NCBI RefSeq assembly: GCF_003254395.2 | Contig: NC_037652.1 | Span: 4,551,001 to 4,615,000 of the forward strand | Length of the DNA stretch: 64,000 bases | Direction: 5' to 3' | Source of the DNA: Apis mellifera | Lineage: Eukaryota; Arthropoda; Insecta; Hymenoptera; Apidae | Notes under the pieces: model-generated | Told to the model about the DNA's origin: nothing | The model's input: the letters and a program-made list of their open reading frames with translations, nothing else | The model's database searches: none | Shown here: piece after piece, positions 48,210-59,035 of the stretch | Numbering within the stretch: position 1 is the first letter of the stretch | Layout of the letters: each line of letters begins with the position of its first letter | Made by a program: the position numbers and the translations under genes

Positions 48210-50335
48210 ATTAAACTCTCGAACACTCTCCTTCCCACCCACCCATCCCCATACTTTTTCTTGTTATAAGAATAGTTTTATTTAATATTTATTGACGCGC
48301 GACGACTCTGACTTTTATTTATATACATATAAATAAAAAATCTTCTTTCATGGTCTCATCAAAATCATCTTTCATTTCTTCGATCCTATCGATTCGTCAA
48401 AGAGGGGAAACTATAAAGAAAAGAAGAAAGATGGAAATAAAACAAGCGAATCCACTCTCACTCCCTAATGTTCATCGAAGAAAGAAAGAAAGAAAGAAAG
48501 AAATTAATGCACTCACTTTCCTTTTTATTATTTGCCTACGCGAGGAGAATCGGTCGCAGGATCGGTCGTGTATTCGAAAGATGGAGAAAGTGGAAAGGGT
48601 CGCTTGTGCATTCAGCACGATAATTCCGAGTAAATCCACTCTGTGCCGTAAGAATAATTGGGTCGATCGCCTTCGTTTCGGATTCGATTCTTTTTTCTGG
48701 AACGGTAAAAGTAGACGCAAAATACGGAGATGTTGATCTCTTCGATCGAACGATTTAACAAACTTCCTCATCCTTTCTTTCGTTATCGAGGAAGCGAGTT
48801 TTTCTTTTTTATATATCACATGTGTGCACAGAACACGTCGCGTGGGCAGAAACTGTCTTGGAGGGAACGCGAGCGCAGAAGGAAAATGCAGGTCGTGGAA
48901 ACTCGCGAAGGGAGAATTAGATTGGAAGGTGGTGACATCGATCGGTGACGCTACTACGTCCTGAATGCTTATGCAAACTCGACCCAAAATTCCAATTACC
49001 GGTTCATTGTTACGAGCGGTATAGGAAGTCGGGCAAATGTGTCTCGTCGTAGCAACCCCACGCGTGCATTCTCGCACGAGAAACTCGCACGCAACGTGCA
49101 TTTCTGATGCGTTAGAGAGAAGAATCTTTGCCTGAGAGAGTCTGTTGGGACACGTGGTTCGATTCACTCCTCTTCTTCTTCGAGGATGAAATTTACATTC
49201 GTTCAAACGATCGCTTTTTAAATATTCATTTATATCCGCCTTTAGAATTTCAGAATTATTTATTTATACAGACAGAATTCTAATAATAATTCTCGAGATT
49301 AGGAAATTAGTTTGGTTTATTATTATTATTTTTTTTTCGTGAAAATAACGCGAAAGGGTGAAAATTTTCTGTTCGTTTGAGAGGGGAGGGGGAGGAGTGG
49401 GGAGCGCGCGAGCTAACGAGGCAAACGTGTGGAAAGTGTCGTGTTCGTGGAGTGAATGAACGATCGGTTCAATGCCAATGTTACGGTGCCATTGGTGCCA
49501 AGGATGAAGGGTCTTCTCAACTCTTGGCCGGCGTGCGCACGCCACTTCCGCTTTGCTACCTGAAACGATGCTGCGTATTATAGGGGGCCAAATAATTCGA
49601 AAGTTTCGTCCGTTTTGTTGCGTGAGCGGATTTTTTTATTATCGAACCACGATCGAGGTTAATGAAATGATAGATCATATTTTCGATCACTTTGGAATCC
49701 GAGCAATTTCGATCCCTTTTAGATATAAATACGAAGTAGCGTGTAAATATCCAGAAAGAAATATTAATTATTTATCAATCGATCAACTTTTCAATTCAAT
49801 CCTCACGATTACCACTAATCTTGGAAAATAATATTAAATGAGATATCCCATAAGCAACTATAGCGCAAGAATGATAAATATAATCCTCGAATTGCAAATT
49901 CTATTTCTTCTAACTTCAATATATTTATCATAAAGATTTAAAAATATAACGTCGAGATCGCGTAACGCAAATAAATCCACTCCAAAAAAGGCGATAGGAT
50001 TAAAAATATCGATGAAGGTATCGCTAATGGTAGAAAGTAAATGCGTACAACGAAATGGTTCACGCGATAGAAATCAATCGGCGACGACGGAAGAATAATC
50101 TCTCACGCGACCCTTCCCCGACACCGTTCACGAGGCTTTCTTTCGGCTTCCCTCGGATCCCGCGCATTCCCTTCGCATTCCCGTCACGATCGAGGCGCGA
50201 GGCCTCGATAATCGAACACCATACTGAACGAAAAGAAAATTCGTGGCCGGATGGAAGTGGGGACGTGGTGCGCGGCCGGTGGTGCTCCGCTACTCGCTGC
50301 TTCAACGTCCGTCGACACGACGACCGGGGGCCCCG
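48210..50335. other. Spacer between Osi18-like and Osi19-like genes
   Basis: It starts with a 3' UTR (AATAAA at 48332-48337) and a (GAAA)n run near 48478-48500. A 244-codon minus-strand frame at 48.5-49.2 kb shows no domain and compositional bias only. No gene is called. Confidence 0.5.
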
Positions 50336-50372
50336 TATAAATAGCCTGGTGCCCAACCCATTGGCAACAGTC
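50336..50372 (+). promoter_or_regulatory. TATA box and initiator of the Osi19-like gene
   Basis: TATAAATA at 50336-50343 and ACAGTC at about 50367-50372, giving a leader of about 90 bases. Confidence 0.6.
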
Positions 50373-50459
50373 GTCGTGCAATCGTCGATCGTCCAAACGG
50401 TGCTCCACCTCCTCTACGACTCGAGAAACGGAAGCGTCCACCAGCCTAGCGGAAAAACC

Positions 50460-51304
50460 ATGAAGCTGTTGTTGCTCGCGTTGTGCTCCCTCCTGGCCCT
50501 TGCCGCGGCCCAGCCGGCGAAAAACGACCTGTGGAAGGGCAGCAGCATGGATCAGATGGTCGATCAAACGAAAATCGAGTGCGCGCAGAAGAACGACGAG
50601 GTCTCTTGCATGAAGTTCAAGGTCCTCAACCTCCTCGACCAGATCTTCCGCAAGGACAGCTTCAAGGCAAGTGTCGGCCCTGGATCAGGCAATAGTTCAA
50701 TGATTACCTTCGTATCGAAAGTTTCAAACTTGCTCCTCGTTTTCTTCATCCGTAATCTGAATCGCAGGTGTCCGAAACGGTGGAGGTGACCCGGAACTCG
50801 TACCCCGTGGAAGAGGTATCGGGGCGTAGCGAGGGCTCGTTCTTGGACAACGTGCAGACGTACTTGACCTCTCACGACGTGACCTTCAAACTGCCGATGG
50901 ACTCGTCGGTGAAGGTGAGCGCGAGGAACATCGAGGACGATCAGCTCACTTTCGACGTCAAGTTCGGCAGGGGTCGCGCCGTCGAGGAGGCCCGCAAGTC
51001 GAAATTGAAGAAGGTTGTCATCCCGATTCTCGTGTTCGTCCTGCTCAAAGCTATGACGCTGATCCCGCTTGCGATCGGTGTCCTCGGCCTGAAAGCCTGG
51101 AACGCCCTTCAACTCTCGTTCTTCAGCTTTATCGTCTCCGTCGGAATGGCGATCTTCCAGCTGTGCAAGAAAATCGCCGCCGACAGCCACGGCGCCGCGT
51201 TGACCGCGCACGGGCCGTGGGAGTACCAGGCCCAGTACAGATCCTTCGACGAGCAGCCGGATTTCGCGCAGGATCTCGCTTACTCGGCGCACGCGCAATC
51301 GTGA
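50460..51304 (+). CDS. Osi19: Osiris family protein, Osi19-like (DUF1676)
   Basis: Two exons, join(50460..50666,50768..51304), 247 residues. The start at 50460 opens a signal peptide (MKLLLLALCSLLALAAAQP). The cysteine pair is C41 and C50, followed by MKFKVLNLLDQIFRKDSF. The intron uses a GC donor (AAG then GCAAGT) and a GCAG acceptor. Using the nearby GTG-type donor instead leads to an early stop, so GC-AG is preferred. Exon 2 continues VSETVEV, then a helix (LDNVQTYLTSHDVTFKLP). Basic RKSKLKK follows, then the hydrophobic segment (VVIPILVFVLLKAMTLIPLA through ALQLSFFSFIVSVGMAIFQL). The tail ends AQDLAYSAHAQS. AATAAA at 51387-51392. There is no intron before the hydrophobic domain. The number is from order. 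Confidence 0.91.
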
Positions 51305-53089
51305 ACGCACTCCCGGTATCTCGTTCATCGCCGCGACTTTTGTAAAATACCTGCCTTCCTTCTCTCCTCCTCTGTACACTTTATTTAATAAATTATTATT
51401 GTTGCATATCATTCAAGTCGGCCAATTCTGTTTTTCTTTCTCTCGGATGCGATGGGATAATTTCCATGTTATATTCGAGATTCTGTCAAATTCCTTTCCA
51501 AATTTTCTTTATCTGTTTCACGAGAAGAATTTTTAATATAGAATTCAGGGGAAATTCTTCTCGAGCAAATGATATTTCAGACACTTTGGAAGCTTAAAGT
51601 TTGTCGAGAGCATAACAAGAATGGTAATGGAACGAGGAGAAAATTATTTAAGAGATTCGAAAACACGGTTTATATCGATTGTAAATTAGCAAAATCTCGT
51701 TTCTTATGATAGAAATTTCGCGGAGAAAATTAACAAGGAAGAAACTCACAAGGATGATCTAAATAAGGAAGATCGTTCCTAAAGGATAAACGCTAAGTTT
51801 CGCGTTACATTACGATTACGTCTTCATCTCTGCGATCTGATAAAATCATGTTATCCTAATAATTGTACTCGTAATCCAATTACAAGAGCGAAAGAATGAC
51901 ATCGAAACTGGCTTATTCTAATAAAAACCTTCCATTGTTATCGAAGGATCTCAATTAGAGAGGGGATTCGGTGAAAAATGCGCGATATCGAGTCTAATAG
52001 GAGTGGTTTGTTTTTACAGGCGAATCGTAAGGGGAGAGGGAGGAAGGGAAAGGAATGTTCGTGTAAAATCGTCCACGAGTGGATCCGAGCTTGCGAAACT
52101 GAACCGCAGTCCGGTTCTGCAAGGAGATTATGCCCGATAATGATCAGACGCGGCCAAGTTCGCGCCACTCGGAGGCCATAAGCGCTTTACTTCTTCCGTA
52201 AAATGGAAATCCAGTTTCGTCTTCGCGAACGAAGATTCCCGCATTCTCCGCTTTCCTTTTTCTTTCCGTACCCTTCCCGCATTTTAAGTCTTATTTCGGG
52301 AATGTTTTCGTGACTTTTACGCTTGTTTTCGTTGAACGTACACGTAACCTACACGTAAAATATTCTTATATATATGTATGCATATTTACAGGATAAATCA
52401 AATAAATCATTTTTACAAAAACAAATGAAAAGAAATTATGTGCGTTTATTGAAATAAATATATAAAAAAGAAAAATCTTCTATTTCACATCAAATCTCCC
52501 AAAACAAGTTACGTAACATTCACAATCGATTTCTAGATAAACAAGATTCAGTTCCCAAATGTTTCCCAAACAATTCTTCCCTCCTAATCGTTCGTGGAAG
52601 AAGAAAAAAGAACTCTCGATCTACGTAACCGCTCGACCAAATTAAAACCCAGTCGACGTTTCCACCATCCACCTACCGTATACGGTCCACCTACCAAAAA
52701 TCGTGGCGAGGAAACTCTCTCGTTCCCGTTCGTAACGAACGGGAACGGTTTATACCAAAGCGGCCGAAAGCCCTGGAATCCCTCCTCCCTTCCCTCCTGT
52801 GGATCGTAGGAACGTACGTACGTGGAAACTTAGGCTTAGAAACTCGAGGGGGCGCGCGGATCGATCAAGTTCCGTTTCCGTCGCAGCCGCATGCCATCGT
52901 GTACACTCTACGCGACGCCCGATCGTGCGACGCGTCGGGACGCGCGCGTGCACGCACGTACCACCCGGAGGGAGAGGCGCGAGGGGAGAGGTGCCGCTCT
53001 ATGTGCCAGTGAAATTTGAATAATTTTCCTTCGATCTTCGATTCCCGGCATGCGCGACCGAATAACATAGATTCGCGGGGGGCAAATTA
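51305..53089. other. Spacer between Osi19-like and Osi20-like genes
   Basis: 3' UTR with AATAAA at 51387-51392, then AT-rich DNA. The last 400 bases before the next promoter are GC- and CpG-rich, with several GCGCG-type palindromes. No gene is visible. Confidence 0.5.
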
Positions 53090-53120
53090 AATAAAAGGGG
53101 CGGGCCACTCCTCCGTCAGT
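53090..53120 (+). promoter_or_regulatory. TATA-like box and TCAGT initiator of the Osi20-like gene
   Basis: AATAAAAG at 53090-53097 and TCAGT at 53116-53120, 28 bases apart to the A. A long (CT)n tract (about 53200-53245) fills the leader. Confidence 0.6.
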
Positions 53121-53208
53121 CGCAGTTCGATCGGCGATCGCTCGTCTCTACAAACGCACGCGCGGGTGAAAAACAAACGGGTGGACGGATCTTCTTTGTT
53201 TTCCTCTC

Positions 53209-53239
<31 letters not shown>

Positions 53240-53325
53240 TTCTTCCTCACACGCGAGAGATAGGAGGGAAATTATATATACGTATATACATATTGGTTTG
53301 GTATTTTTGATCAATCGGGAAGAGG

Positions 53326-54211
53326 ATGAGGAAATTGGTAGCAATCTTAACGATCGTGTCCACGGTGGGAGGATGTTTGGCCGGGCAGGATTTCCTCTCG
53401 AAATCGTTGAACGAGTGCATAGCCGCCGACTCTTGGCTGTCGTGCCTTAAGCAAGAGGTGCTCGGATACTTGGACGGGAAGCTTGGAACGAGCACCGAGG
53501 CCAGATCCTTGGACACGGTCGACGAGGCTATAGTCGCGAGGTCGTTCAAGTATCTGAAGAGCTTCGACTACGGGTTAGACCTGCCTTTCGTGGACGCTAG
53601 CCTCAAGTACAGGCCTAGCAGGAGTTTGGCGGATCTGGATATCGAGTTCAATGGGAACGAGGTGGCCACCAGCCAGGCGAGGGGAATGTTGAAGAAGAAG
53701 CTGCTGTTGCCCTTCCTGCTCCTGTTGAAATTGAAACTGAAGGCCCTTATGCCGATCCTCGTAGCCGTCGTTGGATTGAAGGCGTTGAAGGCTCTGATCC
53801 TCTCGAAACTCGCCATCCTCCTCGTCGTTGGATTCATCGCTGTTCAATTGCTCAAGAAGGGTGGAATGATGATGCCGATGGGTAAGATTTTCTCTGATTT
53901 CGTAAATTCCATGTATTTTCCAGTTGATTAACTCTGTCTCTCTCTCTCTCGCAGGAATGTCGATGGAACCGGCTGCACCGGCGTACGGAGCTCCACCTAT
54001 GCCCTCGACCACGTCGAGCTACGATCCGGCGAACACGTGGGACGGAAACGGACCGTATTCCCGCGTATGGACGCCGACCAACGGTGTGGAAGCGCAGAAT
54101 CTAGCATACTCTTACTACTCTCCGAGCAGCGGGTCCAACTCTTACAGCGGCTCCTCGTCCTCCTCGTCCTCCTCGTCGTCGGTCAATTCCGCTAGCTCGA
54201 CCAACTATTAG
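53326..54211 (+). CDS. Osi20: Osiris family protein, Osi20-like (DUF1676)
   Basis: Two exons, join(53326..53881,53955..54211), 270 residues. The signal peptide is 1-19 (MRKLVAILTIVSTVGGCLA). The cysteine pair is C31 and C40, followed by LKQEVLGYLDGKLG. A helix and strand (FKYLKSFDYGLDLPF) precede basic LKKKLLL and the hydrophobic segment (about 125-180, KLKLKALMPILVAVVGLKAL, then LAILLVVGFIAVQLLKK). The only intron (73 bases, phase 1) falls after the hydrophobic domain, at MMMPM, not before it as in most members. The tail is Pro/Tyr-rich (APAYGAPPMPST), then VEAQNLAYSYYSP, then a poly-Ser stretch. AATAAA at 54598-54603. It is the last Osiris gene in the window, matching the distal end of the known cluster; the number is inferred. 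Confidence 0.91.
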
Positions 54212-57200
54212 ACCGATGGATAGTCGATTCGTTCTCCCCCCTTTTTTTCAACTCTGACTTTATAACGACGGATCGATCGCACGATCGAGAGACCAAAGAG
54301 AATAGAAATACGCACGCCAAATAATCTAATCTGACGATTAGACGATCGTCGATCGATCGATCAAAGACTCGATCATTCTTGATCCACTGTCCGAAAGTTC
54401 CGTATTCTCGTCGATGCGAGAACTTGTAGTTTAGAATTTTTATTAACGAGTGTAAATTTCGAATTGTCGAGAAAGAGATCGGCGAGAGGATGGAAGAATT
54501 TTCAAGATCAACAGGAATTCGATTTGCAAAATCGTCCGAACGATTCGAGAAGAATTCGAATCTCGCGGCTGGAATACATTTCTTTCCTTCTTTTTGTAAT
54601 AAACCTCGGAACGTTGTTGCTTCCTTTATTTATTATTATTACTCGCGCGGCACGATTATTTATTATTGTCTCCCTCGCATTTGTTAATAAAAAAGCATAT
54701 GAATAACAATTACACTACTCCTTTGTCTTTCCTTGGAATTAATGAAATTCAATTGGGCGCAGGGCGAATGCACTTTCTCCCGGCTCGATTCGGCCCTGAG
54801 TTGAAACGAAATAATTCCGATCGCGTTGAAAGTGTAAGCGCCACGATGTATGCTATACTCCTTGCACCGCTGCACGCCTGATAGTTTTCGAACAACGTAG
54901 TTAACTTAAAAATTAAATTAAATAAGTAAGTATGTGTTGTTATAATATATGTGTTTAATCTACATTCTTCTTATTCAATTTATTTATTATTAATTAAATA
55001 TTTATATAAATATTTTGAAATTTATAAAAAAAAATGTAATATGAATACTTCGTATTAATGAAAAGAAATAATGTTTCACTATTAACAACAAAAATTATAA
55101 TTTATAATAAACAATTTTTTTATCAATAATGTATCGATAACAGAATTCGCATTAAAAATCCATAGTGGATTCCAAAGTAGTTTGGAATGTTTGCCGGTAA
55201 CTCGAATTTATCTTGGGTAATCTTTTCAAGTTGCAGGACACCGGCTGAAGATGGCGCCAGTTCCACTTCTCTGAAATCTCAGGTGTTACCTACCGGCCTA
55301 TCAAATATGGAACGTGACATTGAACTCTACTACGTTCATTCCTTATCGATTCCTTATACTAATATCGCCAATAATTCCAACAATCTTTAAAATACGCAAG
55401 AAATAAGCCTACTTCGAATAATAAATGAAAGATTGTAGGAAATAACATCGCAAGAAAAGAACGAAGAATGTAAAACGACTAAGATGAGAATTCGAAACTT
55501 CTTTTCTCAAGGAAAATCGAATCACGAAATTTGCTTCAACGAGAAGATCGCGGCAACAGGAAAAAATATATAAATATCCGTCAGGATACTGTACAATCGC
55601 AAACAGATCCTTGTTAATCTCCTAAATTTACAGGATTAACGCGACCCTTTGCTCCACCCCTTTCGTCCTTAACGCAAGCTTTCCTTTTCGACAAAGACAA
55701 CCTTCTCTTTCACCATTCTCCCGTAGAGAAAAAACCGCACTGACCAGAAAACGCAGTAAAAATTTATGATCCGAAAGGTGGTGGTCCAGGTAAATTCTCT
55801 GTTCTCGAGTGTCGGAGCGAAAGGGTTTTCGCTTCTCCAGAAGCATCCTTCTTGATGACAATGGTGTAAGCCTTCTCGAGTTGTGTTCTAACTCGAGAAT
55901 CGTGGATAATCCTTTCTTCGAATCTTAATCCTCTTCACGTCTTCTTTGACCGCAGGATTTCCTCGACTGGTGTAAACATAGAAGGAAAAGGGATTCGAAG
56001 GGAAAGGATGGCTCGAAGGGTGGATAATTAATGGGAAAAAATTGACAGAAAATCGTCGACTTCGTAGCTGTAACTTTGAATTGGAAAATTGGAAAGGAGA
56101 ATAAATTTATAAGACTCGTATGCTCATATTTTTCTCGATTACAATCAAAAAACAGTGCAATGGAAATTGAATTTTGGAGAATTTTGAAGAATTTTCTACT
56201 TTCGAGTTGATTATATTGCATATATCCATCGACAATTCGTTTATATTCGTCTGCAAACGTGTGTCACGAAAACATGTTTCCTAGAAGAATATTTAATTAT
56301 ATAAGTTTTCATCTTTTAATAATATATGAGGGAATGTAAATGTTCGGTGACTTCAACGAAAGGATAAGCGCGATCGATATAATATCAAAATATTATTTAT
56401 TACAAATTTTTGTGACGAAATATAAAAAAAAATATTATAAAATTGAAAGATCTATGACATTCTTGAGGATATCTTTGAAAATGCGGATTAATCGGAGAGT
56501 CAAAGAGTAATTCGTTTACACGACGTGGATTATCTCATTTTTTGACAAGTTTTAATCAATTTCGAGAGAAAGACCGGTTCGAGGCGGAAGCAAGGCGCAA
56601 CCCTTTTTCCAGAAACCTTCTCCCTTCAACGGTTCGGTCTCGTTTGTGCCCAAATCATCGTCATCATCCTGAATGCCTTGTGGTTTTTTTCAAACCATCC
56701 ATTCTCACGGTCTACCGAAACCATCGTCATCTCTCCTCCCCCTCCCCCCCCTTCTCCCTGTAGTACACTCATAAATTCGTCGTCCTCGTCGTACAGCTTG
56801 TTATAACAGAATGTCATTAGCGTTATCTTTGACTAATAGTAATTGCCTCGTGGAAAAAGTCATTAGCCAGGCAATGATAACCGAATGAGTTATTAATTCT
56901 GATCCAATACAAAAACGTTTCGTGATAAAAACAACGAGAAAGTGTGTCCAATCTTCCATATTCTTCCCTACAAATGTAAAATATGATAACTTCTAATAAC
57001 TTCTAATAATATTACTACGTCAATTATTTAAAAATTATTCAAGAAATTTATTCTTCGATTTATCTAATTTAATTTTTTATCATTTGTGTATTTTTTTCAT
57101 CTCTTGAAACCTAAATTGATAATTGATAAAATTTAAGTGCATCAAGGAGAGTGGAGAAAAATAAAAATCAAACTCGTGTTAAGGGATACAAATATAAAAA

Positions 57201-58540
57201 TACACACAAAGTAAATCCAAGATCAAAGTTCTCGAGTGTCCAGGATCGATCGAATAAAGGGCAAGGCACGATCCTTGGAGCGATAGATCGATCGCACAGG
57301 ATGCGTAACTTCCTGCATTTGTATTCCCTCGTGTGCATGGACACTCGAGGGATCGAAAAACTGTCGGCGTTTCTCCGTCCAACCATCCGACCAACCGTTG
57401 CACCGGTTCCTTCCTCCTTTTTTTTTTTCCCCCCCACTCCTTTTTTTTCTCCTCCTCTGGAACTATTAAAAAAACGAACTCGTCGAAAACTGCGGATCCT
57501 TTGTAAAATGCAACGAGAGGGTGGCAGGCAACGAGAGGACGGGGTGCAGGGCAGACAGACTGTTGCACAACCGGAAGGAAATCTGTAACACAAGGATTTC
57601 GACAACGAGGATCTCTCGTCATCTTCTTCGTCTCGATTGAAAAAAGAGAAAGAGAGAGAGAGAGAGATGTGGGGAGGAAAAAAGGAAAGAAAAGGAAAAC
57701 GTGCACAGCCTCTTCGTTTGCGTAATTCCTTCCGCCTTCTTACGCATCTGTCGCTGAAACTGCTATTTACACAATCGAATAAAAGAATGTATTTCGTAAT
57801 AATGTTCATTGTACGAATGATGAAGATGACGAGGTTGGAGGAAAGCGTGTATGTATATATATATATATTTTCTTTTTCTTCTTTTTTTCTTTTTCTTTTT
57901 TTTTAATTATAATTGACAGAAGTAACCAGGCAATTTTAATTAACTATTATATAGAATATAATTTGGTATATGAATTTGTTATATCAGAAGTAGAAATTCA
58001 TGAAGAAGAAATTGTATATAGACAAGAGATCGTAAAATGAATTCCATTAAAACGATCGTATATATAAAAAAAAAAACCAGGAGCTGATCAAATATATTTA
58101 ATAATACGAAAAATCAATATTAAATTTTCTACAAGAGATGTTTTATATCTCGATTACATTCATTATAATCCAAACATATCCTATCATTCTCTTTTCTTTC
58201 TTTCTTCAGAATTTTTATCCCATAAATTGCAACGAGCCTCTCCTCGAGTTATACTCATAATTTTTCCCGAAACTGCAATTTCAATCACGAAAAAAAACTA
58301 AGTAAACAGTTGAACAGAAAAAATCCAAGCAGCAATCCTCCGCGGAAGAGGAGGAAACGTTCTCGCTCGTGTTCCCGCATTTCGACGAAAGAAAGTTTGT
58401 GAACGTTGGCTGGCAAATAGTCGCCACTTTCTTTCCCTATCTCCTCATCCCTCTCTCTTTCTCTCTTCTTCTCCCTCTCTCTTTCTCTCGCCGATTGCGT
58501 AACGAGAAATCGATCTTCGTTGCATCGATACGATATAGCG
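54212..58540. other. Spacer downstream of the cluster, no gene seen
   Basis: The first 400 bases are the Osi20-like 3' UTR (AATAAA at 54598-54603). The rest is AT-rich with homopolymers (57420-57450). Long frames at 57.1-57.8 kb on both strands come from pyrimidine/purine bias. Confidence 0.45.
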
Positions 58541-58544
58541 GGAC

Positions 58545-58568
58545 ACGCACGCACGCACGCACGCACGC
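58545..58568 (+). repeat. (ACGC)6 microsatellite
   Basis: Six perfect ACGC units at 58545-58568. A (CTT)n run follows at about 58838-58865 and (CCCT)n at about 58905-58922. Confidence 0.9.
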
Positions 58569-59000
58569 GTCTTATATGCGGCTTGCGGTGAATTGCGTAA
58601 TTTCGTTTCGTCGAGCGATCTTTTCCACGGCTGGGCTTCCCTCCAATTTAATTTCAACAAGGACAAACGGCCGCCGCCGTGTCGCGCTCGTGCCCCGCCG
58701 ACATTTAATCGAACCGTGTACATAAACATGTGTATATATATATATTTATATGTATGTGTGTGTCTGTGACATTTGACTCGTCCAATTTCCCTCGCTCCCT
58801 TGCAAAATCGTCTTCGAGCTTCGTCTCTTTCCCGTTTCTTTCTTCTTCTTCTTCTTCTTCTTCTTTTCCACTCTTCCTTCCCTGAGGCTGTGTTTCTCTC
58901 TTCTCTCCCTCCCTCCCTCCCTTGCGTGTGCCATCGGTTGACATTTGCCACCGACTGGCGATGGAGGCGAACGGAGGCCGTCCAGTGGAATCTCGAGTGC

Positions 59001-59035
59001 ATGCTATATAAGGGGATTATGGGATCGTGAATTTA
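59001..59035 (+). promoter_or_regulatory. Possible TATA promoter without an assigned gene
   Basis: GCTATATAAGGGG at about 58999-59012 looks like a strong TATA box. A Lys/Glu-rich open frame downstream (59100-59318, starting at GTG) has no recognisable feature, so the transcript is unknown. Confidence 0.25.

Noticed and set aside
48472..49206. A 244-codon minus-strand frame
   Set aside because: Basic, Ser/Arg-rich, no domain or splice support; likely chance in a region with few stops.
57168..57809. A 213-codon minus-strand frame and its partners
   Set aside because: Biased by CT-rich and GA-rich tracts; no recognisable feature.
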